A stretch of DNA of 64,000 nucleotides from Strigamia acuminata (Eukaryota; Arthropoda; Chilopoda; Geophilomorpha; Linotaeniidae), in contig OX442322.1 in the NCBI GenBank assembly GCA_949358305.1, forward strand, positions 4,712,001 through 4,776,000, given 5' to 3'. A program made the translations under genes and the position numbers. The notes under the pieces are model-generated. The model saw only the letters and a program-made list of their open reading frames with translations. It was not told the DNA's origin and did not search any database. Each line of letters starts with the position of its first letter. Positions within the stretch are counted from its first letter, which is position 1. Below, piece after piece: positions 1 through 8,605 of this stretch.

Positions 1-405
1 GTTGGCGACGGTGGGCGCCACGCTTGCAGTTGGCGGCCGAAATTCTGGCGAATGTGGGGCCAACGGGACGTTGATAACGTTTGCGGGCGGATACGCCACC
101 TGGGCCAGCGGGGCCAATTGCGCCGACTCATAAACGGTTGGCTGTGCAGATGTGGATGGGGCCTGCATCATCGCATTTAAGTCGAGCGGAAGTCCGTCCG
201 GATGGACGCTCAGCCAATTCAGCGTTGCTAACTGCAGTGGCGTCAGGGCATACATGGAGGCTGGTGCCGTTGGTATCGGTTGGGCCCTCAAATATGCACG
301 TTCGGCCGAACGGCGTTGCTCGTCACTAGACGAGGTGGACGAGCTGGAACTTTCATGACGGTGACGTCGATGACTCCGTTTCGAACGGTGTTTACCACTT
401 CCCAT
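1..405 (-). CDS. Unidentified Ser/Arg-rich protein, N-terminal part, open at window edge
   Basis: A minus-strand frame opens at ATG (405-403) and has no stop through the window edge, giving 135 codons. The N-terminus is very basic (Lys/Arg/His to about residue 17) and is followed by a Ser/Thr run (residues 19-27). The rest is Ala/Pro-rich without a recognised domain. The block is GC-rich compared with the AT-rich DNA to its right. Directly upstream of the ATG the minus strand reads TTTATTTGCGTCTGCAG, which resembles a splice acceptor. It could be the start of a Gag protein of another element, a late ORF of Gyp-A, or a host exon. I do not recognise the family. Confidence 0.45.
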   Translation of the reverse strand, partial: MGSGKHRSKRSHRRHRHESSSSSTSSSDEQRRSAERAYLRAQPIPTAPASMYALTPLQLATLNWLSVHPDGLPLDLNAMMQAPSTSAQPTVYESAQLAPLAQVAYPPANVINVPLAPHSPEFRPPTASVAPTVAN

Positions 406-1454
406 CTGCAGACGCAAATAAATTATTTTATTAAAAATAATTCCACTCTAAATAGTCATTCCTTGAGTCCAAAGAATTTAAACGTATTGTTCGCAACGAA
501 AAATACACAACTCGAGTTATTTATAACCCTTAACACGTGACAATAATGAGTCACATTCCCCTTGTGTTTATGACACGAGAATGGACTCGCCGACAGGGAT
601 TTTCATCGAAAATCGCAACTTGTTGATTTTTCAAAAGAAAAATTCTTTTAGTTTCTTTAAACTATTTAATCCAACTTTCGAGTATCAAGGATAACTTTCG
701 TATTAATTAATTAACACTTAGTCTAATAAATATCTTACATCGAAAATTCATCGCTAAATAATTCATGCAAGCCTCGACCGCGACTTGATTTAAATAATTA
801 GTGCCTACATACTTAAATCTTAATAATTCATTATTAATATTTAACCCAACTATTCGACTGAATAGCTAAACTTCCAGAATGATTTAATGCCGATTCACGC
901 TTATAATACACGTGAATTTTTTAACTTTTATCGGGACGCCGATAATTTATCAATTGTTGCGAACAATTTTCAATTCTTTGGTCAAAGAAAAATAACGAAA
1001 CTACTTACTGTTGGAAGTTTCGTGTTTGAAGTTGGCTAAATGAATTAGCGTCGAAATTCTCAAGTCGAAAAAGTGAAGAGGAGACGAGGGGACGAAGTCA
1101 CTTGTATCCACGTGTTTAACGAAGTGTTTTTTGTGCAATGAACCCTGGGAATTTTATTCCCTATTAATTATCGGGTTCGAGGTTTAATCACACCTCGTAA
1201 ATCTCGTATCCTCGTGAAGAGGCGAGAACATCACTTTTCAAAGTAATTCTCTGTATTTTAGTTAAAATACATGTAAATACAACCAAAAAATTAAAATATT
1301 CTATCGAATATTTAATTCATCGCAACAAATTCATATTTTAATATAAATTTCAATAAATATCGTAATATCTTGTCCCCCGGTGTTGAGATTATAAATCACT
1401 ACACCTGTCAGACATGTAAATAATTACAGTCTTCAAGTTTTGAATAAAACTTTA
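406..1454 (-). other. Gyp-A 3' non-coding region (gene-free)
   Basis: AT-rich DNA downstream of Gyp-A pol. Two patches match the 3' region of Gyp-A-del: around 768 (GCAAGCCTCGACC, compare 31770) and around 1371-1400 (TCCCCCGGTG followed by an ATCACTACACC box, compare 32010-32043). By that alignment the 3' LTR should start near 555, where GAGTCACA meets TTCCCCTT. The sequence left of 555 does not resemble the Gyp-A 5' LTR. Confidence 0.5.
1373..1382 (-). promoter_or_regulatory. Polypurine-tract-like box downstream of Gyp-A pol
   Basis: The minus strand reads CACCGGGGGA. The same box occurs next to the LTR in Gyp-A-del (31371-31380) and at homologous internal sites, so it looks like a duplicated plus-strand primer. 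Confidence 0.4.
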
Positions 1455-3251
1455 TCAATTCCAACAGAACTTTGAGGCTTTTCCTCGTTGTTGGTAAGGT
1501 TTTTTAAATACTGCAGTGATGTTGCGCACGAAATTTTCATCTGCATATTTAGGATTTGGTTTTCGTTCTCGTCGTGGACGAGTGCTAGTTCGAGGAACTA
1601 TCGGTTGGGGTTTGCGGGGTTTTCGAGGCGGTTTCTTTGGAACTTCGCCTCTTTTTAACGACGCTTTCCTTTCCATAGCAGTTAAGCGTTGTCTATGTCT
1701 ATGTTTAGACTTTGTGGGCGCAGATTTGTCAATCTGCACTGAAGTTGAGTCGGATAATTCCATTGGAATTTCTGAGGAAGTTTCAGGAATTAATTCCATT
1801 TTTTCAGCATCCGGAAATTGATTACTTTCGTCCATCCATTTAGGATTTTCTTGAGGCGAGTAAGAGGCGGACTTTTGTCCTATTTTCCAAGTCTCAATCG
1901 GGTACGACGGAGTATAGGGATACAACGCTTTAATATTTACTGATTTTTCAATCGAACCATCAGCTAATTTGCGTAATTTATACGCTCCGCCAGGAAGTAC
2001 TTTAGTAATTTCCCACGGTCCATCTCTCTTCTCGGCAAATCCAGCGGAGATATTTTTATCTGCGCACGAGAGAATGTGAGTCTGTTTCCAAACTAAATCT
2101 CCAACTTCGAACTCCGTAATTACGAACTTTTGTTCGTGTATTTTTCTATGCCGCTCAAAATTCAATTGAATTCTGCGATGCATCTCTTGATGCGATCTGC
2201 GCAATACATCCAATAGTACTCTGACATATTTTTCTGGATTTTCTTTGTCAAATGGATTGGCATGTTTAATAATCCTTGGGTCGAAAGGTAATGTTACGAT
2301 TCGTCCCGTGTTCAGTAACATCGGGCTTGAGCCCGTTGCCGCTGAGACATTATTTCTCATCGCGAACGCGAATTCGTCTAGATAACGTGGCCATTGCGTG
2401 TGCACATCTGTGTACAGGGCCAGCATCGTCTTTATATCTCTATTGGCTCGCTCTGTCGGGTTCGCCTGGGCATGATACGTGCTCGTATGAGACGGGCGAA
2501 TGTTGTACATTTCGCAATACTCATTGTAAATATCGGAAACAAATTGTTTCCCGTTATCGCTCACAATCTTTTTTGGGTGTCCCCATCTGTTTGTAACAGA
2601 TCTTAATTCTTGAACGCAATTAGCGCTCGTGGCTTTGGTCAAAGCCTTAATTTCAACGAACTTGGTACAATTGTCAATAATGACAAAAATATACTGGTTT
2701 TGGGACCTTCCCGCGGGTTTCGGGCCCATCAAGTCCATGTTAATACATTCCCAAGGATTGGTCATGTTGTGTGGTGTGTAAGGAGCTGCGTGCCTTTTCT
2801 GTTGAATAGGCTTGTACTGAGCACAGTGCGTGCAGCTTTTGACGTAGTTCCTGACACTTCTACTCATACCAGGCCAGAAATATATTAAACGCGTTTTCTC
2901 AAACGTCTTACTCATCCCAGCGTGACCGCTTAGGGGGTGGCCATGACAAGCGAAGAGTACTCGTTTTACGAGTGAACTGGGTACAACGGCTTTAAAGCCG
3001 TTTCCCGAATCGTTTAATTCCTCTTCGAACGAAGGGTTAAAATAGATGATCATTTGATCACCATCAACTTCTTTTTTGTCCAAACAATAGTTTTTGACTT
3101 TGTTTTTCCATTCTTTTATTTCAGATTGTGGTATCCCAACGACCTTGTCACTCAATAAATATTCTCGAATGCGTTTGCATTTGGTATCTAACAACTGAGC
3201 ATCTATTATTTCTCTCCTTGTAGGAGGGACTTCTTTAAGTACTTCAGTCAA
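1455..3251 (-). CDS. pol: Gyp-A pol, integrase part
   Basis: Integrase of a Ty3/gypsy element, which inserts the cDNA into the genome. An HHCC zinc module is present (His105/His110, Cys140/Cys143). The catalytic triad reads as Asp173 (NMDLMG), Asp232 (SDNGKQF) and Glu267 (NPTERANR), so the core is complete. A GPW version of the GPY/F module follows (DGPWEI), then a strongly basic Arg/Lys/Pro tail. The frame has no good ATG at its start and is shifted relative to the RT frame ending at 3244. The join lies exactly where RNase H should be, so this is the distal part of a pol gene with an internal deletion. Confidence 0.85.
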   Translation of the reverse strand: MTEVLKEVPPTRREIIDAQLLDTKCKRIREYLLSDKVVGIPQSEIKEWKNKVKNYCLDKKEVDGDQMIIYFNPSFEEELNDSGNGFKAVVPSSLVKRVLFACHGHPLSGHAGMSKTFEKTRLIYFWPGMSRSVRNYVKSCTHCAQYKPIQQKRHAAPYTPHNMTNPWECINMDLMGPKPAGRSQNQYIFVIIDNCTKFVEIKALTKATSANCVQELRSVTNRWGHPKKIVSDNGKQFVSDIYNEYCEMYNIRPSHTSTYHAQANPTERANRDIKTMLALYTDVHTQWPRYLDEFAFAMRNNVSAATGSSPMLLNTGRIVTLPFDPRIIKHANPFDKENPEKYVRVLLDVLRRSHQEMHRRIQLNFERHRKIHEQKFVITEFEVGDLVWKQTHILSCADKNISAGFAEKRDGPWEITKVLPGGAYKLRKLADGSIEKSVNIKALYPYTPSYPIETWKIGQKSASYSPQENPKWMDESNQFPDAEKMELIPETSSEIPMELSDSTSVQIDKSAPTKSKHRHRQRLTAMERKASLKRGEVPKKPPRKPRKPQPIVPRTSTRPRRERKPNPKYADENFVRNITAVFKKPYQQRGKASKFCWN

Positions 3252-5001
3252 CGCACTGTACAGTCATGACAACAAATGGCAAAGTCATATCTGGTTTGTG
3301 TAGACAATTGTCACCACAAAGTAGCTCTTTAATTTTATTAAAAGCTTCTGTCTGCTCATCTCCCCATTCAAATGGAGTTTTCTCATTCATCATACGTGTG
3401 TATGGTGCGGCAATAGTTCCGTGATTTGGAACAAACTTCCTGAAGAAGTTAGTCATGCCGTGAAAGCGCTGAATGTCTTTAGCACACGTGGGGGTGGGAA
3501 ATTTCATAATCGCCGATATTTTATCGGGATCACCGAAGAGACCTTCGGGTTTAATCCAGTGGCCCAAGAATTTTAATTCTGTACGCCCAAAACGAGATTT
3601 CGCTTTATTTATTGTCATGTTGGCTTGGTTAAGCCTTTCTAGAACATCTCGAACGTGTTTGAGATGATCATCCCAATTATCTGAATATACAATTACGTCA
3701 TCCAAATAGACTAACGCGTAGTCCTGTAAAGCTGAGCCTAAAATGCCTTCCATCAGACGCTGGAAAGTACAAGGCGCATTGCAAAGGCCGAACGGCATTC
3801 TCACAAATTGATAAGGGCCGTTTGGCGTATAAAACGCCGTTTTTGGACGATCTTCCTCACACATTTCGACTTGGTAGTAACCTTTAACAAGGTCAATAGA
3901 CGTAAAGTACTTTGCCGGACCAGTGTTATGCAACAAAAGGTCAATACTTGGCATTTGTATTACTTCGACTTCAGTGATGGCATTCAGCCACCGGTAGTCG
4001 ATGCACATCCTATACGAGCCGTCAGGCTTCGCAACAATGACGGGATGACTTATGAAGGGCCCTTTGGCCTTTTCAATGAGTCCATCCTGTTCCAATTCTG
4101 CAGCTAGTTTGGTCATAATGGCTCTCTTGGCCGGGTTATACATTCTATACTGCATTTTGGGCAATGAATGCCCTTCTTTGAACTTAATACGATGTTGGGT
4201 CACGTTAGTGCACCCAACTTGATCACGAAATACATTCGGTATCGAGTTAACCACTTCGCGAAGTGCTAGTCGTTGTTCTGGAGTGCAGTCGCTCTCCTCT
4301 ACTAATTTCTCATCCCATGGTAACACGGGAGTGTCTGTTAACTCAATTGAGTTGAGAGTGGACGACAGTCCTAAATAATCGAAAGTAATTCGATTTAACG
4401 GGGCGAGGGCCAAATTGGCTTCTTCCGACTCATAAGGGGCGGACCAATTAGGTTTATCTGCACAAGAGAACTCTTGTAAATGTGGATGCGGACTAATTTT
4501 CTGTCTGCGCATGAAATTGTGACCAAGTATCAAGCCACAAACTCGTTTTGCCAAAACGATGAAATTCATTGGTGTAAATTCATCAGCCCATTGCACGCAC
4601 AAAGTTATTTGTCCGACAGGCTTGTGTGCTACGCCTACAGCGTTAACCAACATGTTTCTGGGAGCCTCTTGCAAAAATTCCGGCAGAGCCTGAGTTTCAG
4701 ACAAAAGTTGTTCTCCAATGTAACATTGAGATGCTCCTGTATCCATGAGCGCGTTGTAGGTGAGCCCACCAATTGTGATCTTCATTCGAGGATCATCTTT
4801 ATTATTACCCAAAGTAATGTTGTGCAAGTTATTGCCGCCTATGACTCTGTTGAGTCGGCGAAGTCTACAGAATTTCTTCGTGTAGCACTTGTGAGGAAAC
4901 AATGTCAGATTTTTTAATTGCTCCGTCATTTCTTGCAGATTTTCCTCTACTCCGCCACTATGACTAGTGGCTATTTCAAGACAAGTTGTGTTTATATCCA
5001 T
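3244..5001 (-). CDS. pol: Gyp-A pol, protease and reverse transcriptase part
   Basis: Aspartic protease (DTGAS, Asp87) followed by a complete RT (FTSIDLVKGYYQ near residues 367-377, FGLCNAP near 404, YLDD at 432-435) and the connection region. The frame breaks off at PFVVMT near residue 575, just before the expected RNase H DAS motif, and runs into a stop, so RNase H is missing. ATG 5001 is the first Met, but the frame is open upstream to the end of gag at 5069. Pol is therefore in the -1 frame relative to gag and is expected to be made by frameshifting at 5070-5076 as a Gag-Pol fusion. Confidence 0.88.
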   Translation of the reverse strand: MDINTTCLEIATSHSGGVEENLQEMTEQLKNLTLFPHKCYTKKFCRLRRLNRVIGGNNLHNITLGNNKDDPRMKITIGGLTYNALMDTGASQCYIGEQLLSETQALPEFLQEAPRNMLVNAVGVAHKPVGQITLCVQWADEFTPMNFIVLAKRVCGLILGHNFMRRQKISPHPHLQEFSCADKPNWSAPYESEEANLALAPLNRITFDYLGLSSTLNSIELTDTPVLPWDEKLVEESDCTPEQRLALREVVNSIPNVFRDQVGCTNVTQHRIKFKEGHSLPKMQYRMYNPAKRAIMTKLAAELEQDGLIEKAKGPFISHPVIVAKPDGSYRMCIDYRWLNAITEVEVIQMPSIDLLLHNTGPAKYFTSIDLVKGYYQVEMCEEDRPKTAFYTPNGPYQFVRMPFGLCNAPCTFQRLMEGILGSALQDYALVYLDDVIVYSDNWDDHLKHVRDVLERLNQANMTINKAKSRFGRTELKFLGHWIKPEGLFGDPDKISAIMKFPTPTCAKDIQRFHGMTNFFRKFVPNHGTIAAPYTRMMNEKTPFEWGDEQTEAFNKIKELLCGDNCLHKPDMTLPFVVMTVQCVD

Positions 5002-5066
5002 AAATAAAATCTCCGATGTAGCATTAGCTACTTCTGGGAGATGGAATAAACCTTCGTCCCCCGGAT

Positions 5067-6815
5067 CTAGTTTTTTGAACTAGTAGCACTTGAATCTGTC
5101 GATTCGGGCTTGATCAAAGTTTTGACCATTTCTGCCAACGAGTTGGTCAGCGAAGTTTGTAACTTATTTTCAAAAGTATTTAATTTCGCATCAAGTTTAG
5201 CATCTAGTGTTGCATCCAACACTTCTTGAGTTATCCACCTATTATTAGGTCGTTTAGAAGTCGGATCCACAGTCGGGGAATCCGGAGTACCACGTTTTTG
5301 TAACTCTTCAGAGTTGAAATTTGTGCGTGGCTTTGGATTTGTACATTCCCGACGCACATGTCCGGGCTGTTTACAGTTATAACAGACTATTTGACCACGT
5401 CTGGTCTGATCTACTACTCCATTTATTAAATAAACGGCCTCACACTCCTCAGGTAACTCTTCATCACAAATATTAAGTTGTTCTTGTGAATCCAAAGTTA
5501 AGGATTTAGCATTTGTCTTCAACTGAGGACGAGTGTCTGTTTTCCGAGGTGGGAAAACAACTGGATTGGAATTATTTTCCTTTACTCCATTAGCTGTACG
5601 ACTGTACAGACCTTTATTTTTCGTTATAACGGTATAAATCTCTGTCAGAGGTAAATCCGCTATGCCTTGCGTATGCAAAAGCAAATCGTTAGCAGGAGTT
5701 ACACTCCCGATAAAAAGACATCCAGCCCCTTTTGCATCAAGACTGTCTTGCAATATCCATAACTGGTAATATTTGTGCATAAAGTCGTAAAGACTTTCTG
5801 TTTCCAGTTGTCTTAATTTCGTTAATTGATTCGTCCGCTCTTGTCGAGTGGCTACAAACCTTTCTTTGAACGCCTGTTCAAATACTTCCCAAGATATGAA
5901 ATCTCCTCTCCTTTCATGGAACCAACCATGTGCTTGCTCGGTTAGATAACCAGCAACGCCTTTAACAAGCATGTCATCGAGTGACATGTTTCGCAGGAAA
6001 GCGACATTTTTTACAATGGTGAGAAAGCGTTCGCTTTCTTCTGCTTTTCCGGAGAATACCGGAATATCTGGGGGCTTCAAACTGTTAGTTTGAGGGACAA
6101 TGGCAGAACTTTTTCCAGCCTGCATTAATTTATGCATGGTTGTGGCAATTGACGCGAGGTCATCAGCCGTCATTCCAAAGCTGCTTGGAGGACGTGAATG
6201 GTCATTCGACGATCCACCAGTGTTTGATTGACTCGAGTTATTTTGACTTGAGCCACCATTGTTGGGGTTGAAATTATTCGACCCTCTTTGATTTGGTCTA
6301 CTGTGGTTACCAAAATTCGAATGGTTATTCGAATTACCTTGGTTCCCATAATTCGAATGATTATGAGAATTACTCCGATTGTTAAAGTTCGGACGGTTGT
6401 TCGAGCTTCCTGGGCCACCAAAATTCGGACGATTGTTCGAATTGCTTGGTGTACCGTGATTCAAATAATTATTGGAATCTCCTTGCGTCTCCGGATTAGA
6501 AGGATTATTTAAATCATTCATATCAACTGGGTTATTCGAGTTCGGAGGAACTGGGTGACCCCTTTGCATGTTAGGTGCTGGACTAGGATTGTTTGCAAAT
6601 CTAGAATTTGGGTCAAAACGGCGGTTTGGACCTCTTGTCGCACCTAAATTTGGGTTCAAATTTCCAGCGAGATTCGGACAACTATTTGACCCGTTTGGAA
6701 AACTTGGATTAGGGTTGGCCATATTAGGCGGACCCAAATTCGCTCTGTTGAACGTATTCTCAAAGTTCTCTGGATTTGTAAATCCTCTTTGTTGGTAATC
6801 GTTGTTGGAAAGCAC
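5067..6815 (-). CDS. gag: Gyp-A gag, capsid and nucleocapsid part
   Basis: Structural Gag protein. Residues 1-210 are extremely Asn/Pro/Gly/Ser-rich with repeated NNRPNF or NHSNFGN-like units. A Ty3/gypsy capsid-like helical region follows (about residues 215-405; WFHERRGDFISWEVFEQAFKERF in shortened form: WFHERR...FKERF). A CCHC zinc knuckle spans residues 478-491 (CYNC...GHVRREC) and the C-terminus is polar. The capsid part aligns with the gag of Gyp-A-del. The frame is +1 relative to the N-terminal gag frame (6760-7293), and the two overlap by 56 nt. Either a small indel split the gene or gag needs a second shift. The indel is the simpler explanation. Confidence 0.8.
   Translation of the reverse strand: MLSNNDYQQRGFTNPENFENTFNRANLGPPNMANPNPSFPNGSNSCPNLAGNLNPNLGATRGPNRRFDPNSRFANNPSPAPNMQRGHPVPPNSNNPVDMNDLNNPSNPETQGDSNNYLNHGTPSNSNNRPNFGGPGSSNNRPNFNNRSNSHNHSNYGNQGNSNNHSNFGNHSRPNQRGSNNFNPNNGGSSQNNSSQSNTGGSSNDHSRPPSSFGMTADDLASIATTMHKLMQAGKSSAIVPQTNSLKPPDIPVFSGKAEESERFLTIVKNVAFLRNMSLDDMLVKGVAGYLTEQAHGWFHERRGDFISWEVFEQAFKERFVATRQERTNQLTKLRQLETESLYDFMHKYYQLWILQDSLDAKGAGCLFIGSVTPANDLLLHTQGIADLPLTEIYTVITKNKGLYSRTANGVKENNSNPVVFPPRKTDTRPQLKTNAKSLTLDSQEQLNICDEELPEECEAVYLINGVVDQTRRGQIVCYNCKQPGHVRRECTNPKPRTNFNSEELQKRGTPDSPTVDPTSKRPNNRWITQEVLDATLDAKLDAKLNTFENKLQTSLTNSLAEMVKTLIKPESTDSSATSSKN
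5070..5076 (-). promoter_or_regulatory. Gyp-A -1 ribosomal frameshift heptamer A AAA AAC
   Basis: On the minus strand the last gag codons read TCA AAA AAC TAG, so a canonical X XXY YYZ heptamer lies directly before the gag stop (5067-5069). Slipping back one base enters the pol frame, which is open into protease and RT. A GGGGGA run that could pair with TCTCCC about 20 nt further on follows after ATCC. Confidence 0.7.
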
Positions 6816-7293
6816 GATTAAAATCTCCTGGTGTCAAATTCGACTGATCTTGACGAGGAGGTTGTGCATTTTTATTTCTATATCTAGAAATAGGCGTCGA
6901 AGGAGTGGGACTAAAATTATTTAATCTTTGGCTGGTTGGGGAATTAGGATGCTCCGACGTAGCACGACGTGCGTGCACGAAATCTAATACTTCGGTTAAA
7001 GATCTAAATTGGTTTGGGTTCAAACCGTGATCCTGACAAAATAATAGACCGCCTCGGCCTAAATGAGAACCTTCAGGAATGCATTCCTCTTCTCCAGGCG
7101 GAGTGGGTTCACGTGGAATCCTATTTTCACCAGATGGTCCGGCTGTTTCATTTGAAACGCCATTGTGGACCGCGTGGTTTCCCACTTCTTCCATTCCAGT
7201 AGGAACAGGTACAAACCCGGATAGATTCATTCCACCGGTCAAACAAGTTCTTTCCTTACCACGGGTGTTCATGTGATGCTGGTTATTAGTCAT
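6760..7293 (-). CDS. gag: Gyp-A gag, N-terminal part
   Basis: Starts MTNNQHHMNTRGKERTC, matching the start of the gag in Gyp-A-del (MTSNQHSMNTRGKERTC), which supports ATG 7293. It includes a conserved short domain near residues 75-110 (GLLFCQDHGLNPNQFRSL) that is also present, diverged, in the LARD-A ORF. A second conserved string is STPISRYR. It ends at 6760 in the wrong frame to continue into the capsid ORF. The order of the two ORFs and the homology to the continuous gag of Gyp-A-del show that they are one broken gene. Confidence 0.75.
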   Translation of the reverse strand: MTNNQHHMNTRGKERTCLTGGMNLSGFVPVPTGMEEVGNHAVHNGVSNETAGPSGENRIPREPTPPGEEECIPEGSHLGRGGLLFCQDHGLNPNQFRSLTEVLDFVHARRATSEHPNSPTSQRLNNFSPTPSTPISRYRNKNAQPPRQDQSNLTPGDFNRAFQQRLPTKRIYKSREL

Positions 7294-8585
7294 AACTAAA
7301 CTTAAAACTAAGAAAATTTCCTAAGTCTGAGAGATAACGATGAAGTTGCAAACGTTCAGGAGGATCGCAAACGAAGCAGTGGTCACACTAGTTCGAAAGG
7401 AAGTATGGGTACTTCAATACACCCCTCTGATTTGTCAAGTATCAATGCTAGTCTCGCGAGAGTCCAATCTCGTCCGAGATTGGTGGAAATCACCAAGTTC
7501 GTGGAACCGTAATCTTGACAGATTCCAGTGTTATGACGTAGTCACAAACAATATGAATACTTTTCAAAGTACTCTAAAATATTATCAAATCTATTTAATT
7601 AAAATAAAAAATCACCTTTATGGAATTTTTAAAGTTTGAAAACTCGTAATTTCAAAAGACGCGCCGATTCGTTTGAATCGACGGCTTTTCTGCACAACAC
7701 GGGTTGCTAGGCAACACCACAGCGAGAATCCTTTTTCGCTGCAATCCGAATGGTATTCCATTCATAAAATTCGATTTCAAGGGCTTGAAATCACGATTTT
7801 CAACCAACATTTTAATGTAGATCAAGTCTGTAAAATAAGGTAAACCATTTTGAAATAAAATATAAATTTTAATTCTTTCGAAAATGTCAATTTTCTTTTT
7901 TATTTATTTAGACAAATAAATTTAGGTTCAACTTGAAGTCTCAAGCAAAATTACTTATTTAAAACATTCCAAAAATAAAGCGATTGTCAAAATTGATAGA
8001 ATTCTTTAAGAATTCCGTCAAAGTCGAACTTTTCAAAATTAGGCTCGACCGCGTGGTTTTGTCCGATTGTCGATGACAAAATGACGTTACCCGGGCGAAA
8101 CCAACTTCAACAAGTTCGGGCAAGACTCCCATTCTCGGGGTTGGGCCTTTAGGCCTGACCACGCGGTAGAAATTATTATTTTGTTAAAACGTATAATTTC
8201 CACGGCGGAGAATAAAGAACAAAGTGAGTTACACTTATTATCTTTTCAACAAAATTTAAGACAAAAATAAAATATATTAAACACTTATAAATCTCAAACG
8301 AAATTTATTTTTCACACAAAAATCACCATAAACGTTACACTACTCGAATTCATCATAGACATGCAAAACTTCAAATTTTATTTAAAATTTGGCAGCCTAT
8401 CTCGGTAGAACCTCCACTTGTGACGGTTCTAACGAGATTCCTATAAAAAGAAGAAAAACATTAAACAAAACATGGGTTCTGTCACACAAAAAAATTTCAT
8501 TTGAAATTTTATTACCGTAAGCACATTTCCGAATTCTCATAAACACACGAAAAACTTCAAAATTTATTTTAAATTTAGGCAGCCT
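7294..8585 (-). other. Gyp-A 5' leader (non-coding)
   Basis: Untranslated leader between the primer-binding site and gag. It matches the Gyp-A-del leader in order: the CTGAGAGATAACGATGAAGT block (7326, compare 33548), the GTTGCTAGGCAAC block (7703, compare 34964 and 35999) and one copy of a unit ending TTTAGGCCTGACCACGCGGT (about 8044-8170). No credible coding frame was seen. Confidence 0.6.
8399..8422 (-). repeat. Duplicated PBS/LTR-edge sequence in Gyp-A leader
   Basis: Repeats the PBS and LTR start found at 8586-8609, including the same 18 nt complementary to tRNA-Gln followed by CTTGTGACG. The copies are 187 bp apart and the intervening DNA is also partly duplicated. A degenerate copy lies at the same place in Gyp-A-del (about 36705-36730). 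Confidence 0.65.
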
Positions 8586-8603
8586 ATCTCGGTAGAACCT
8601 CCA
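8586..8603 (-). promoter_or_regulatory. Gyp-A primer-binding site, tRNA-Gln
   Basis: The minus strand reads TGGAGGTTCTACCGAGAT, complementary to the 3' end of an animal tRNA-Gln(CUG) including CCA, as I remember that tRNA. It lies 2 nt inside the LTR. Confidence 0.7.
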
Positions 8604-8605
8604 CT

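Noticed and set aside
1516-1821. Plus-strand frames opposite pol and gag (also 15100-15447, 57578-58168 minus and others)
   Set aside because: Antisense shadows of well-supported retroelement genes.
6288-6512. Possible tandem repeat protein on the plus strand
   Set aside because: Mirror of the Asn-rich low-complexity part of Gyp-A gag.
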